DNA of 64,000 bases from Paenibacillus soyae (GCF_024623455.1 NZ_JANIPJ010000001.1:186001-250000); one strand, 5' to 3'. Counted from the first letter of the stretch, positions 48,545-58,125 are shown. Numbers and translations: made by a program. Notes: a model not told the origin generated them from the letters alone.

Positions 48545-50911
48545 TTGGACGCCAAAATTTTAACGACGCTTGAATATCCCAAAATTATAAATAGATTGAT
48601 CGGTCACGCCAGTACGTCGCTCGGCAAAACAAGAGCCGAGGAGCTGCGGCCACACACCGGTCTGGAGGATGTCAAATCGCTGCTGCAGGCTACGGACGAA
48701 GCGTACGCGGCGGACCGGCTGAAGGGCAGCGCGCCGTTCGGGGGCATTGCGGACATTAGCGCGCCGCTTCACCGGGCTAGGATCGGAGGGACGCTGAATC
48801 CGGCAGAGCTGCTCGAGATCGCTTCCTCCTCCCGTGGAGGCCGGCGCATCAAGAAGCATATCGAAATCATTCACGACGATCATCCGATCCCGATGCTGAG
48901 CGCGCTTGCCGAGGGCATTAGCGAACACAAGGCGATCGAAGACGCCATCTTCGCCTGCATCGATGAACAAGCGGAGGTTATGGACAGCGCGAGTCCCGAG
49001 CTGGCCGTCATTCGCCGCGAGCTCCGGAACGGGGAGTCGCGCATCCGCGAGAAGCTGGAGTCGATGATCCGTTCTTCCTCGGTGCAGAAGATGCTCCAGG
49101 ACGCGATCATAACGCTTCGGGGCGACCGTTACGTCATTCCGGTCAAGCAGGAGTACCGCGGTAGCTTCGGCGGAATCGTACACGATCAGTCCGGCTCCGG
49201 CGCGACGTTGTTCATCGAGCCCGAAGCGATCGTAGCTATGAACAACAAGCTGCGTGAGACCAAAGCCGCGGAGCAGCGCGAGATTGAAAAGATCTTGCAG
49301 AAGCTGACCGCGCTTGCTGCTGAATACGTTGACGATCTGCTCATCAATCAAGACTTGCTCGGTCAGCTTGACTTCGCGTTCGCGAAGGCAAGGCTCGCCC
49401 ACGAGATGAAAGCGACGCAGCCGCGCATGAACGACAGAGGCTTCCTGAAGCTAAAGCGCGGCAGGCATCCGCTTATCGACCGTGACAAGGTCGTGCCGCT
49501 CGACGTCGAGCTGGGCAACCAATTCACGGCCATTATCGTAACGGGGCCGAATACGGGCGGCAAGACGGTGTCCCTGAAGACGATCGGATTGCTAAGTCTC
49601 ATGGCGATGTCCGGATTATTCGTACCGGCGGAGGAAGGAAGCCAGCTTTGCGTATTCGACGCGATATATGCCGATATCGGCGACGAGCAAAGCATCGAGC
49701 AGAGCCTCAGTACCTTCTCCAGCCATCTAACGAACATCATCCGGATTCTGAACGCCATGACGTCCAAAAGCCTGGTGCTGCTCGACGAGCTTGGCGCCGG
49801 TACGGATCCTGCGGAAGGCTCGGCGCTCGCGATCGCGATTCTCGAGCATATTCACGCGCGGGGCAGCCGCATCGTGGCGACCACGCATTACAGCGAGCTT
49901 AAGGCATACGCGTACAATCGGAAGGGCGTCATCAACGCCAGCATGGAGTTCGATATCGCGACATTAAGCCCGACGTATCGTTTGCTTGTGGGCGTTCCCG
50001 GACGAAGCAACGCGTTCGCCATCGCGGAACGGCTTGGCTTGCAGCGGTCGATCATCGAGCATGCGCGGGGCGAAGTCAGCGAAGAAGATCAGCGCGTGGA
50101 GAGCATGATCGCCTCCCTTGAAGAGAACCGTCTGACCGCGGAATCGGAGCGTCAGAGCGCCGAATCGCTGCGGCTTGAGATGGAGCGGCTGCGCGCGAAG
50201 CACGAAGCCGAACGCCAACGCTTCGAGGAGCAGAAGGAGAAGCTGCTGGAGAAGGCGAACGAAGAAGCCCGAAACGCCGTGGCCAAAGCGAAGCGCGAAG
50301 CCGAAGAAATCATAGCGGAGCTTCGCAAGCTCGCGATGGAGGAAGGCGCTTCGGTGAAGGAGCATAAGCTGATCGAAGCCCGCCGCAAGCTGGACGAAGC
50401 GGCTCCGGAGGCCAAGGGACCGAAGCGGGCGAAGCCTAGCGGAGCGGCGAAGCCGCAGAAGATCGGACCGGGCGACGAGGTTATGGTCTACAGCCTCAAT
50501 CAGAAAGGAATTGTCGTCGACATGCACGGCTCCGACGCGACTGTGCAGCTCGGCATTCTGAAGATGAAGGTCGCACTCGACGATATGGAGCTGATCAAGG
50601 CGAAGCCGCAGGAGAAGGCCGCGCCGCAGAAGGCCTCGTCCAGCTTGAAGCGAACTCGCGACGATAACGTCCGTATGGAGCTTGATCTGCGCGGGGAAAA
50701 CCTGGAGGAAGCGATCATGGAGGTTGACCGGTTCCTGGATGAATCGTTCCTGTCCGGATTCGGCCAAGTCTACATCATCCACGGCAAAGGCACGGGCGTG
50801 CTCCGCACGGGCATTCAGCAATACTTGCGCAAGCATTCGCACGTGAAGAGCTTCCGGAACGGCGATTACAGCGAAGGCGGCATCGGAGTGACCGTCGCCG
50901 AATTGAAATAA
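48545..50911 (+). CDS. mutS2: MutS2 DNA mismatch-binding/ribosome-rescue ATPase
   Basis: The product is 788 residues, close to B. subtilis MutS2. It has MutS core and lever helices (about 1-310), an ATPase with Walker A TGPNTGGKT (near 335) and Walker B LLDELGAGTDPAEG (near 415), a long coiled coil (about 520-630), a KOW-like linker, and a C-terminal Smr nuclease domain with LDLRGENLEEA and HGKGTG. Bacillales MutS2 acts on collided ribosomes, and elsewhere on recombination intermediates. It starts at TTG 48545 after GAGAGGAG. The DUF350 gene 18 bases on keeps the mutS2-yshE order of B. subtilis. Confidence 0.97.
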   Translation: MDAKILTTLEYPKIINRLIGHASTSLGKTRAEELRPHTGLEDVKSLLQATDEAYAADRLKGSAPFGGIADISAPLHRARIGGTLNPAELLEIASSSRGGRRIKKHIEIIHDDHPIPMLSALAEGISEHKAIEDAIFACIDEQAEVMDSASPELAVIRRELRNGESRIREKLESMIRSSSVQKMLQDAIITLRGDRYVIPVKQEYRGSFGGIVHDQSGSGATLFIEPEAIVAMNNKLRETKAAEQREIEKILQKLTALAAEYVDDLLINQDLLGQLDFAFAKARLAHEMKATQPRMNDRGFLKLKRGRHPLIDRDKVVPLDVELGNQFTAIIVTGPNTGGKTVSLKTIGLLSLMAMSGLFVPAEEGSQLCVFDAIYADIGDEQSIEQSLSTFSSHLTNIIRILNAMTSKSLVLLDELGAGTDPAEGSALAIAILEHIHARGSRIVATTHYSELKAYAYNRKGVINASMEFDIATLSPTYRLLVGVPGRSNAFAIAERLGLQRSIIEHARGEVSEEDQRVESMIASLEENRLTAESERQSAESLRLEMERLRAKHEAERQRFEEQKEKLLEKANEEARNAVAKAKREAEEIIAELRKLAMEEGASVKEHKLIEARRKLDEAAPEAKGPKRAKPSGAAKPQKIGPGDEVMVYSLNQKGIVVDMHGSDATVQLGILKMKVALDDMELIKAKPQEKAAPQKASSSLKRTRDDNVRMELDLRGENLEEAIMEVDRFLDESFLSGFGQVYIIHGKGTGVLRTGIQQYLRKHSHVKSFRNGDYSEGGIGVTVAELK

Positions 50912-50929
50912 CAATGGGGAGAGGATAAG

Positions 50930-51352
50930 ATGGAAGCGGATATCGACAAACTGCTTGACAATCCTTATGCCGCGTCATTGGTTTTCGTTTCGGTGACGGT
51001 GATGTCGCTGATCGTGTTTTTATCGATTTTCGAGCTGGTCACGAAATATAAATGCTGGGATGAAATCAAAAAAGGCAACATGGCGGTCGCCATGGCAACC
51101 GGAGGCAAAATCTTCGGCATTTGCAACATCTTCCGATTTTCGATTGAAGCCAATGACTCGATATACCAGAGCTTAGCCTGGGGAGCCTTTGGCTTCGTCA
51201 TTCTGCTTGTCGCCTATTTTCTATTCGAATTTCTTACGCCCGTATTCCGGATCGACGAAGAAATCGCGAAGGACAACCGGGCAATCGGCTTTATCGCGAT
51301 GATCATTTCGGTATCGTTGTCCTACGTCATCGGCGCAACCGTCATTTTGTAG
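50930..51352 (+). CDS. DUF350 membrane protein (YshE-like)
   Basis: The product is 140 residues with four transmembrane helices (about 13-35, 50-72, 85-107, 117-140). The conserved DUF350 segment WDEIKKGNMAVAMATGGKIF lies between helices 1 and 2. Function is unknown; family members often sit beside mutS2 or stress genes. GGGGAGAGG precedes the ATG. Followed closely by a 26-residue membrane ORF. Confidence 0.85.
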   Translation: MEADIDKLLDNPYAASLVFVSVTVMSLIVFLSIFELVTKYKCWDEIKKGNMAVAMATGGKIFGICNIFRFSIEANDSIYQSLAWGAFGFVILLVAYFLFEFLTPVFRIDEEIAKDNRAIGFIAMIISVSLSYVIGATVIL

Positions 51353-51370
51353 CTGGAGGCTTCCATACAT

Positions 51371-51451
51371 ATGAAATATTTATGGGTCACACTTTTTGTG
51401 TGCGCCGTTCTTTTTTTTGTAAGCGGCATTATCTATTTGATGTTGAATTAG
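51371..51451 (+). CDS. 26-residue small membrane protein
   Basis: The frame begins MKYLWVTLFVCAVLFFVSG and ends IYLMLN: one hydrophobic helix with almost no soluble part. TGGAGG lies 11 bases upstream of the ATG, and the ORF sits neatly between DUF350 and the zinc-ribbon gene on the same strand. It could be a single-helix subunit or regulator of the DUF350 protein. The evidence is the ribosome site, tight spacing and composition only. Confidence 0.6.
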   Translation: MKYLWVTLFVCAVLFFVSGIIYLMLN

Positions 51452-51471
51452 CGCGGAGGAGAGATTCATAG

Positions 51472-52020
51472 ATGCAAGAGAAGCAGGATCAAGAAAAACA
51501 AGTTTGCCAGTGGTGTCTGTCCGAAATTATTTGGGATGAGGAAATCGGGCCGGAGACGCATTGTCCGCATTGCGAGAACGAGCTTGGAGGCTACCGTTCC
51601 GTTCAGATCGGCCTAGACAGCGATGAAGACGACGACTCTACCGATTCAAGGAACGAAAACGAAGATGAAGACTGGCTGGACGACGAAAAAGAGGATCTGT
51701 CCGATCGCTACAATGAAGAGGAGGGCTTCCGAGGAGGAACCCGCAGCATGCTGGCGGCCGAAAGCGTTGTTCAGCGCATAATCGACGAGCAATTGGAGGC
51801 GCCGGAGTGTCCTTCCTGCCGTGAATATATGATGGAAGCCGGCGTGCAGACGATCGACTCCGGTTTCCGCCCGACGGAGTCGACGGCGATCGGCATATCC
51901 GTCGTTCCGAATCCGTTCAAGATCGTTTGGTACGTCTGCCCGGCATGTTATCATACGGCGTCGTTCCTAAGCCTGAACGACCGGGAAGAGATGCTGAACC
52001 GCTTGGCCGAACATTCTTAA
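51472..52020 (+). CDS. Acidic protein with two zinc-ribbon-like Cys clusters
   Basis: The product is 182 residues. N-terminal CQWC and CPHC pairs (about 13-36) and C-terminal CPSC and CPAC pairs (about 113-162) could form two zinc ribbons. Between them lies a strongly acidic, probably flexible segment (DSDEDDDSTDSRNENEDEDW, about 51-70). It has no signal peptide. I recognise no named family; an adaptor role is plausible. GCGGAGGAGAG precedes the ATG. Confidence 0.7.
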   Translation: MQEKQDQEKQVCQWCLSEIIWDEEIGPETHCPHCENELGGYRSVQIGLDSDEDDDSTDSRNENEDEDWLDDEKEDLSDRYNEEEGFRGGTRSMLAAESVVQRIIDEQLEAPECPSCREYMMEAGVQTIDSGFRPTESTAIGISVVPNPFKIVWYVCPACYHTASFLSLNDREEMLNRLAEHS

Positions 52021-52144
52021 ACAACCGCAAGCGGTCTGCATGACAGCATGACTTCCATATATGGACGGGCATTGGACTTGCTTCTTCAGGGTATGTTACA
52101 AAACGAATGTTTTTGCGCAATCCTTGCGTGAAGGAGGTTTCGTT

Positions 52145-53494
52145 TTGGCGAAAGCGTTGGAGAAGCAAGCGGTCCTGCTGCTGGTCGTTCAAGCTTTGTA
52201 CGGCATTGCAAGCGCGTTATCCGGCACGTTCCTGCCTGTATATTTGTGGAAGGCGAGCGGCTCTTATTTGCTCATCGGCTGGTTTACGTTCGCCCATTAC
52301 GCGGTAGGAGGCTTGACCTTCTGGATTGCCGGCAAATGGGTGAAGGAGCACAATAAAATGCACAGCTTGCGGCTCGGGATCACGTTATCCGGTCTCTTCT
52401 ACTGCACGGTGCTCCTGCTAGGCGAGAATTCGATGAATTGGTCGATTCCGCTGGGTATACTTAACGGTTTGGCATCGGGCTTTTTTTGGTTGGCATTCAA
52501 TGTCGTTTATTTCGAGGTTACGGATCCCGACACAAGAGACCGGTATAACGGCTGGGCAGGCTTGCTCGGCGCCGGGGCGGGAATAATTGCGCCATGGATC
52601 TCCGGGCTGCTCATCACTTCGATGCAGGGCGAGAAGGGGTACCGGTTCATATTCGGACTGTCCCTTGCCATTTACACGATTAGCGTCATCTTAAGCTTCT
52701 GGCTGAAAAAAAGACATGGCGAAGGCAGCTATCACTGGTTGATGGGCTTCCGCAAGCTGCTCGAGAAGGGCAGTCCATGGAGGAGAATCGTTCCCGCGAT
52801 CGCCGCTCAAGGGATTCGGGAAGGCGTATTTATGTTTCTCGTCGGTTTGACGGTATACGTCGCGACCCGCAACGAAAGCAAGCTGGGCACCTATTCGCTC
52901 ATCGTATCGCTCGTGTCGCTGGTGAGCTTTTGGCTCGTCGGCAAGCTGATGGCGAAGATGAAGCGGAAGTGGGCGATGCTGATCGGCGTCGTCATGATCG
53001 CGGTCGTCATTTTGCCGCTATTCTGGCAAGTATCTTATTTCACCTTGCTCTTGTTCGGCATCGGCACCTCGTTGTTCATCCCGCTGTACATTATTCCGAT
53101 GACGACTCGAGTATTCGATATTATCGGCCAATCGGAAGAAAGCGCGAAGAACAGGGAAGAGTTTATCGTGCTGCGCGAGGCCGGCCTTACAATCGGAAGA
53201 ATCATCGGCTTGTCCGCCTATCTGGTCGTGCTGCCTCGCCATGATTCGCCTCTGGCGATTACCTGGCTCATGCTGGCCGTGGGGGTCGTGCCGATCGCGG
53301 GCTGGTGGCTCATGCGGCCGTTCCTGTCGGAGCAGGCACCGCTGAGCGGCGCCAATCATATGGCGGAAGTTCGAACGGAAGCAGGGATTCATAATGGTAA
53401 AAGTAGCATCCACTATTTCGGAGCTGATCGGCGGGACGCCGGTCGTTCAATTAAACAGAATGGCGGCGGAGGGCGCCGCGGCGGTGCTCGTTAA
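52145..53494 (+). CDS. MFS transporter overlapping cysK
   Basis: The product is 449 residues with about eleven to twelve helices of MFS type (YGIASALSGTFLPVYLWKAS; ASGFFWLAFNVVYFEVTDPD, and RYNGWAGLLGAGAG after it). Start: TTG 52145, seven bases after AAGGAGG; the upstream in-frame ATG at 52061 lacks a ribosome site. The substrate is unknown. The last 33 codons run 101 bases into cysK in another frame. They encode a Gly/Arg-rich tail (HYFGADRRDAGRS...) that looks like read-through after loss of an older stop. Confidence 0.82.
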   Translation: MAKALEKQAVLLLVVQALYGIASALSGTFLPVYLWKASGSYLLIGWFTFAHYAVGGLTFWIAGKWVKEHNKMHSLRLGITLSGLFYCTVLLLGENSMNWSIPLGILNGLASGFFWLAFNVVYFEVTDPDTRDRYNGWAGLLGAGAGIIAPWISGLLITSMQGEKGYRFIFGLSLAIYTISVILSFWLKKRHGEGSYHWLMGFRKLLEKGSPWRRIVPAIAAQGIREGVFMFLVGLTVYVATRNESKLGTYSLIVSLVSLVSFWLVGKLMAKMKRKWAMLIGVVMIAVVILPLFWQVSYFTLLLFGIGTSLFIPLYIIPMTTRVFDIIGQSEESAKNREEFIVLREAGLTIGRIIGLSAYLVVLPRHDSPLAITWLMLAVGVVPIAGWWLMRPFLSEQAPLSGANHMAEVRTEAGIHNGKSSIHYFGADRRDAGRSIKQNGGGGRRGGAR

Positions 53495-54311
53495 GCTGGA
53501 GCGCTTCAACCCCAGCGGCAGCGTCAAAGACCGCGCCGCCTTCTCGCTCATCGACTCCGCGGAGCGTAGCGGCCTTATTCGTCCGGGCGATACGATTATC
53601 GAGCCGACTAGCGGCAATACCGGCATCGGGCTTGCGATGAACGCCGCGGCGAGAGGCTATAAGCTCATCCTTGTCATGCCGGATAATATGTCGATGGAGC
53701 GCATTAAGCTGCTGCGGGCGTACGGCGCGGAGGTCGTGCTGACTCCGGCAGCCGAGAGAATGCCGGGCGCTATCCGCAAAGCGGAAGAGCTAAGAGACGG
53801 CATCCCCGGCAGCTATATTCCGAACCAATTCGAGAACGCGGCGAACCCGGACATTCACCGAAGAACGACCGCGCTCGAGATCATGGAGCAGACGGACGGC
53901 AAGCTGGACGCGTTTATCGCGACGGCGGGTACCGGCGGCACGGTAACGGGGACGGGGGAGACGCTGAAGCAACTGCTTCCCGGCATCCATATCGCGGTTG
54001 TCGAGCCGAAGGGCTCGCCCGTTCTGTCCGGCGGAGAGCCGGGTCCCCATAAGCTTGTCGGCACGAGTCCCGGCTTCGTCCCCGCCATTCTGAATACGTC
54101 GGTATACGACGAGATCATTCAGGTTGCCGATGATGACGCTCTGGAGACCATGCGCCGACTTGCGAGGGAGGAAGGGCTTCTGCTCGGGCCTTCATCGGGG
54201 GCGTCCGTATGGGCGGCCATGCAGGTGGCGGCGAAGCTTGGCCCCGGCAAGCGAGTATTGTGCATTGCGCCGGATACGGGCGAGCGCTACCTCAGCATGG
54301 GGATATTTTAG
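53394..54311 (+). CDS. cysK: Cysteine synthase (O-acetylserine sulfhydrylase)
   Basis: The product is 305 residues. The PLP Lys lies in ERFNPSGSVKDRAA near residue 42. The substrate loop is EPTSGNTGIGLAMN, and the phosphate-binding loop is TAGTGGTVTGTGE. The C-terminal Ser region is GPSSGASVWAAM. It makes cysteine from O-acetylserine and sulfide. A second cysteine synthase or cystathionine synthase assignment cannot be excluded on sequence alone. The start lies inside the MFS gene. A terminator-like hairpin at 54345-54394 follows. Confidence 0.92.
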   Translation: MVKVASTISELIGGTPVVQLNRMAAEGAAAVLVKLERFNPSGSVKDRAAFSLIDSAERSGLIRPGDTIIEPTSGNTGIGLAMNAAARGYKLILVMPDNMSMERIKLLRAYGAEVVLTPAAERMPGAIRKAEELRDGIPGSYIPNQFENAANPDIHRRTTALEIMEQTDGKLDAFIATAGTGGTVTGTGETLKQLLPGIHIAVVEPKGSPVLSGGEPGPHKLVGTSPGFVPAILNTSVYDEIIQVADDDALETMRRLAREEGLLLGPSSGASVWAAMQVAAKLGPGKRVLCIAPDTGERYLSMGIF

Positions 54312-54344
54312 TTACGCGTGACATTTCCATATGACGTGCATTTT

Positions 54345-54394
54345 GGCATTCATTTCTGGGCAACCTTTTGGTTGGAAGGAAGTGAATGCCTTTT
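54345..54394 (+). terminator. Terminator-like hairpin overlapping the gerB start
   Basis: GGCATTCATTTC (54345-54356) pairs with GAAGTGAATGCC (54379-54390) and is followed by TTTT. The loop contains its own small stem, CAACC-TTTT-GGTTG. It would end cysK transcription, but its 3' arm contains the ATG at 54386 and touches the GGAAGG ribosome site. Confidence 0.7.
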
Positions 54395-55528
54395 ATGTCG
54401 TCCGTCAAAAGATTTGGAATACTCCCCTCCATGGCGATCCTTGCTTTATCCGTCGGCCTTATTAACCATGTGTTGATCGGACCGCTCCTGCTCGATGCGG
54501 CGGGACGCGACGCTTGGCTGGCGGTTTTCGTTTCGCTTGGCCTTATTTTGCCTTGGGGCCTTATCCCGTTCATGAATTTGCTGAACAAGCTGAAGCATAA
54601 GCGAATCGATTATTGGCTGAAGGATCGGCTGCCTCCATTTCTCGTTTGGCTGATTATGGCTTATTTCCTCCTCATTATGTTCATGATCGCAACTGAAACC
54701 TTGGTTGTTACCACTTCTTGGTCCGGTACGACTTATTTGCCGCGGACGCCGAATGTCGTATTGTGCCTTGTCTTCGTGTGCTTGTGCATGTATGCGGCGC
54801 TCAATGGGCTGCGTACCATCGCTTTTATGAGCTGCATCCTGATCCCGTTCGTCGTTCTGCTGGGCGATTTCGTCATGACGACCAATATGCCTCACAAGGA
54901 CTATCGCTATTTGCTGCCCATGCTGGAGAATGGCGCGATGCCCGTCATTAAAGCCGTCGTGTATTTGCTGACGTCCTTCAGCGAGCTGTTCTATATTTTG
55001 CTGTTCCAGCATCATCTGAGCGGAAGCTATAACCGCAAACACATGCTTGTTCTGGTGTTGTTCCTCGCGCTGCTTGCGCTGGGACCGGTAGCGGGGGCCA
55101 TCGCTGAATTCGGCCCGGTGGAGGCGGAGAAGATGCGCTACCCGGCATTCTCGCAATGGCGGCTGGTTTCGATCGGCAAATATTTCGAGCATGTCGATTT
55201 TTTCGCGATTTATCAGTGGCTGTCCGGTGCCTTGATTCGAACCTCGCTCGCTATTTATTTGATTCTGGAGTATAGCGGGATCAAGCAGATGAAGAGGCAG
55301 TGGTTAGGCGTCTCGGTCCTTGGCGCGGCGTTAACGGGAATCGCTTATTATTGGGTGAGCCATATGGTGGATTACCGCGAGGTGATTCTATGGGTGTATA
55401 CATGGTTCGGCATCTTAACGATGAGCGTCGTTCTCGTCGTATATGCGATCAGCTTCATGAAGGCGAGGAGGGGCGGCAATGAACGGCAACATCATCGATC
55501 AGGAAATGTTGAAGAGAACCGCGGATGA
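54386..55528 (+). CDS. GerB-family spore germination permease
   Basis: The product is 380 residues with about ten transmembrane helices of the APC-like endospore germination permease family (FGILPSMAILALSVGLINHV; WLVSIGKYFEHVDFFAIYQ type segment at about 270). B subunits bind the germinant within the GerABC receptor of the inner spore membrane. ATG 54386 lies in the 3' arm of a hairpin; ATG 54395, three codons on, may be the real start. Overlaps the next gene by 50 bases, indicating coupling. Confidence 0.9.
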   Translation: MPFMSSVKRFGILPSMAILALSVGLINHVLIGPLLLDAAGRDAWLAVFVSLGLILPWGLIPFMNLLNKLKHKRIDYWLKDRLPPFLVWLIMAYFLLIMFMIATETLVVTTSWSGTTYLPRTPNVVLCLVFVCLCMYAALNGLRTIAFMSCILIPFVVLLGDFVMTTNMPHKDYRYLLPMLENGAMPVIKAVVYLLTSFSELFYILLFQHHLSGSYNRKHMLVLVLFLALLALGPVAGAIAEFGPVEAEKMRYPAFSQWRLVSIGKYFEHVDFFAIYQWLSGALIRTSLAIYLILEYSGIKQMKRQWLGVSVLGAALTGIAYYWVSHMVDYREVILWVYTWFGILTMSVVLVVYAISFMKARRGGNERQHHRSGNVEENRG

Positions 55529-56960
55529 TGAATCTCTCCCGCTGGACGTCGATACGTTCCGCGCGATGCTGAAGCCATGCGAGGATGTATTCGAGCATAC
55601 GATCGCTCTTGGAGGTAACGACGAGCAGCTTGCCGGGATATTTTATTGCGACGGGTTGATCGACAGCAAGATGTTTCATATGAGTCTGCTTCCCATGCTT
55701 GAGAATTGGCGCTTTGATTCGAAGAGCTCAGATGGCGGAGACCAGGATAGCGACGGTTACGATCATCCGAGAAGAAATTTCTTGAAGCTGGAGAATGAAG
55801 CTTCGCATCTGTTCGCGAGGTTGTTCGCGGGAAGCGTCATCGTGACCTTTAGCGGTGATTCTTGCTTCTATGAATACAATATCGCGAACCAGCCGGCCAG
55901 AACCCCTGAGGAGTCGACGATGGAGCTGTCGCTCAAAGGACCGAGGGACGGCTTCGTCGAGCAGCTGTCCGTGAACGTCGCATTAGTCCGTAAGCGGCTT
56001 CGCACTCCGAATTTGCATATCGAATATCACAAAATTGGAACGGACTCCCAGACGGAGATCGCGCTTATGCATATGGATAACCAAGCGCCGGATGGCCTGC
56101 TTGACGAAGTCAGGAGGAGGCTTAACCTGATCCGCCTTCCCGCGTTGAACGGAGCGGGAGAGCTGGAGGAGCTCATATCCGACCGGCCGCTTGCGTTGTT
56201 CCCTCTGCTTGATTACGTCGGCAGACCGGACTTTGTCGTTCAATCGCTTATGAAAGGGCGTTTCGCCATTTTGGTAGACGGCTCGCCGGCTGCTTTGATC
56301 GGACCGGGCAATTTGCTGCTGCTGATCAAATCCCCGGAGGATACGCATCTTCCCTTTTATTTCGTAACGCTGGAGAGAGTGCTACGCATGTTAGGCTTGT
56401 TCCTTGCGCTGTTCTTGCCCGCATTCTGGATCGCGGTTTCTTCGTACAATACGGATCAAATTCCGTTTACTTTGCTCGCGACCGTCACGATGTCCAGAAT
56501 CGGCCTGCCGCTCTCCGCGACAATGGAGATGTTCTTGATGCTGACATTGTTCGAGGTGTTCCGGGAAGCCGGAGTACGGCTGCCCAGGCCCGTCGGACAG
56601 ACGGTTTCGGTGGTCGGGGGGCTCATCATCGGAGATGCCGCCATCCGCGCGGGGATGACGTCGCCGACCATGCTCGTGGTCGCGGCCGTATCGGCCGTAT
56701 CGACCTTTACGCTGGTCAATCAATCGCTTGCGGGAACGGTTACGCTGATGCGGGTAGGGGTGCTGATCCTGTCATCCGTTCTCGGCATGTTCGGATTTTT
56801 TGTCGGGATGTTCGCCCTGCTGCTGTACATGTGCTCGCTTGAATCGTTCGGACAGCCGTATCTGATGCCGCTCGCTCCCTTCAGGTTCAAGGACACGATC
56901 TCCGCATTGTTCCAGAAGCCGTGGAAGATCGCCTCCACGACTCGGAAGAGAAAGGTATGA
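55479..56960 (+). CDS. GerA-family spore germination protein
   Basis: The product is 493 residues. A soluble N-terminal domain (about 1-290) includes DGLIDSKMFHMSLLPMLE and ends in the family's GRFAILVDGSPAALIGPGNL. About five membrane helices follow (LGLFLALFLPAFWIAVSSYN; VGGLIIGDAAIRAGMTSPTM). A subunits form the ligand-gated ion channel of Ger receptors. The order here is B, A, C, unlike B. subtilis gerA (A, B, C). It overlaps gerB by 50 bases. Confidence 0.93.
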   Translation: MNGNIIDQEMLKRTADDESLPLDVDTFRAMLKPCEDVFEHTIALGGNDEQLAGIFYCDGLIDSKMFHMSLLPMLENWRFDSKSSDGGDQDSDGYDHPRRNFLKLENEASHLFARLFAGSVIVTFSGDSCFYEYNIANQPARTPEESTMELSLKGPRDGFVEQLSVNVALVRKRLRTPNLHIEYHKIGTDSQTEIALMHMDNQAPDGLLDEVRRRLNLIRLPALNGAGELEELISDRPLALFPLLDYVGRPDFVVQSLMKGRFAILVDGSPAALIGPGNLLLLIKSPEDTHLPFYFVTLERVLRMLGLFLALFLPAFWIAVSSYNTDQIPFTLLATVTMSRIGLPLSATMEMFLMLTLFEVFREAGVRLPRPVGQTVSVVGGLIIGDAAIRAGMTSPTMLVVAAVSAVSTFTLVNQSLAGTVTLMRVGVLILSSVLGMFGFFVGMFALLLYMCSLESFGQPYLMPLAPFRFKDTISALFQKPWKIASTTRKRKV

Positions 56961-56964
56961 CGTA

Positions 56965-58125
56965 ATGAACATACCGAGTATCCGGAATAAAAAAATAGGG
57001 TTCGTGTGCCTGTCGCTGTTCTTGATGCTCGTGCTTCCAGGCTGCTGGGACGAGGTCAATCTTCAAGACGTCAGCTATATCTCCGCCCTGGGTATCGACT
57101 ATAAGGAGGGGCAATACGAAATCTATGCCCAGATGCTGAACTTTAGCGCCATAGCCAAAACCGATACACCTCAGACGGGGCAGGCGAATCAAGTATGGAT
57201 CGGTAAAGCGAAGGCCGAATCGATTATAATGGCGTATCAAAAATTGAGCCGCGGCGGCTACCTAGCCTTAAACCTGGATCATCTCAAAACGATCATCGTA
57301 CACGAGCGCGTTCTGGGTCGTTTAAACGAAATACTGGACGGCGTGAACCGTCAACGGGCCTCCAGATATACGACGCTCATGTACGGGACCAGACTGCCGC
57401 TAGACGAGCTGTTCAATACCGAAAATTTCTTCAGTCAATCGCCCCTAAACAGCATTATGTACATGCCGCGTCCTCATGAGAAGGACTATACGTTCGCAAA
57501 GGCTCAAACGATGCAAAGCCTTGTGCAGCAGCTTAAAGAACCGGCTGAAACGTCATTGCTTCCTGCGTTGGATGCCACGCAGTCGTACTGGAAGCATGGA
57601 AAAAAAACGATGAATACGCAGCTTATTTCAGGCGTCTTCGTATTAAACGATTACTTGTATAAGGGATACGCTCCGGAAGACAGAGTCAAAGGAATCCGGT
57701 GGATAAATGAAGATTTTCAAAGAGTGGTCTTAATGGCCGAAAAAGACGGGAATCGGGCAACGGTTGCCATCGTCCGGTCGAGACCGAAAATTCGGGCAAC
57801 GATAGGAGAAACGCCTCGATTCGAGCTTACCGTCAAGCTGATGGGTTCGATAGTCGAACTGGAAGGCGAAATGATAAAGGATGAAATAAAAGCGATCATC
57901 GAAAAGAATGTGCGGGAAGAAATAGAAGCGGCCTACCGGTACGGCGCCGGCAACAGCATGGATTTGTTCGGACTCGAGCATGCTCTCTACCGCTACCACA
58001 ACGGTTATTGGAAGCAGCATGTCAAAGATAAGAACTGGAAAATAGAGCCGGATCAATTGAACGTGAAGGTCATAATGAACGTAGCGGATTCCGGCAAATT
58101 CGAGTTGAACGGCCGCGACTCATAA
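56965..58125 (+). CDS. Ger(x)C-family germination lipoprotein
   Basis: The product is 386 residues with a lipobox in LFLMLVLPGCWDE (Cys about 27). The GerC N-terminal signature is VNLQDVSYISALGIDYKEG. The C-terminal domain (about 215-380) ends near KDKNWKIEPDQLNVKVIMN. C subunits are lipid-anchored on the outer face of the inner spore membrane. It follows gerA after four bases, so the three genes form one operon. Confidence 0.93.
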   Translation: MNIPSIRNKKIGFVCLSLFLMLVLPGCWDEVNLQDVSYISALGIDYKEGQYEIYAQMLNFSAIAKTDTPQTGQANQVWIGKAKAESIIMAYQKLSRGGYLALNLDHLKTIIVHERVLGRLNEILDGVNRQRASRYTTLMYGTRLPLDELFNTENFFSQSPLNSIMYMPRPHEKDYTFAKAQTMQSLVQQLKEPAETSLLPALDATQSYWKHGKKTMNTQLISGVFVLNDYLYKGYAPEDRVKGIRWINEDFQRVVLMAEKDGNRATVAIVRSRPKIRATIGETPRFELTVKLMGSIVELEGEMIKDEIKAIIEKNVREEIEAAYRYGAGNSMDLFGLEHALYRYHNGYWKQHVKDKNWKIEPDQLNVKVIMNVADSGKFELNGRDS

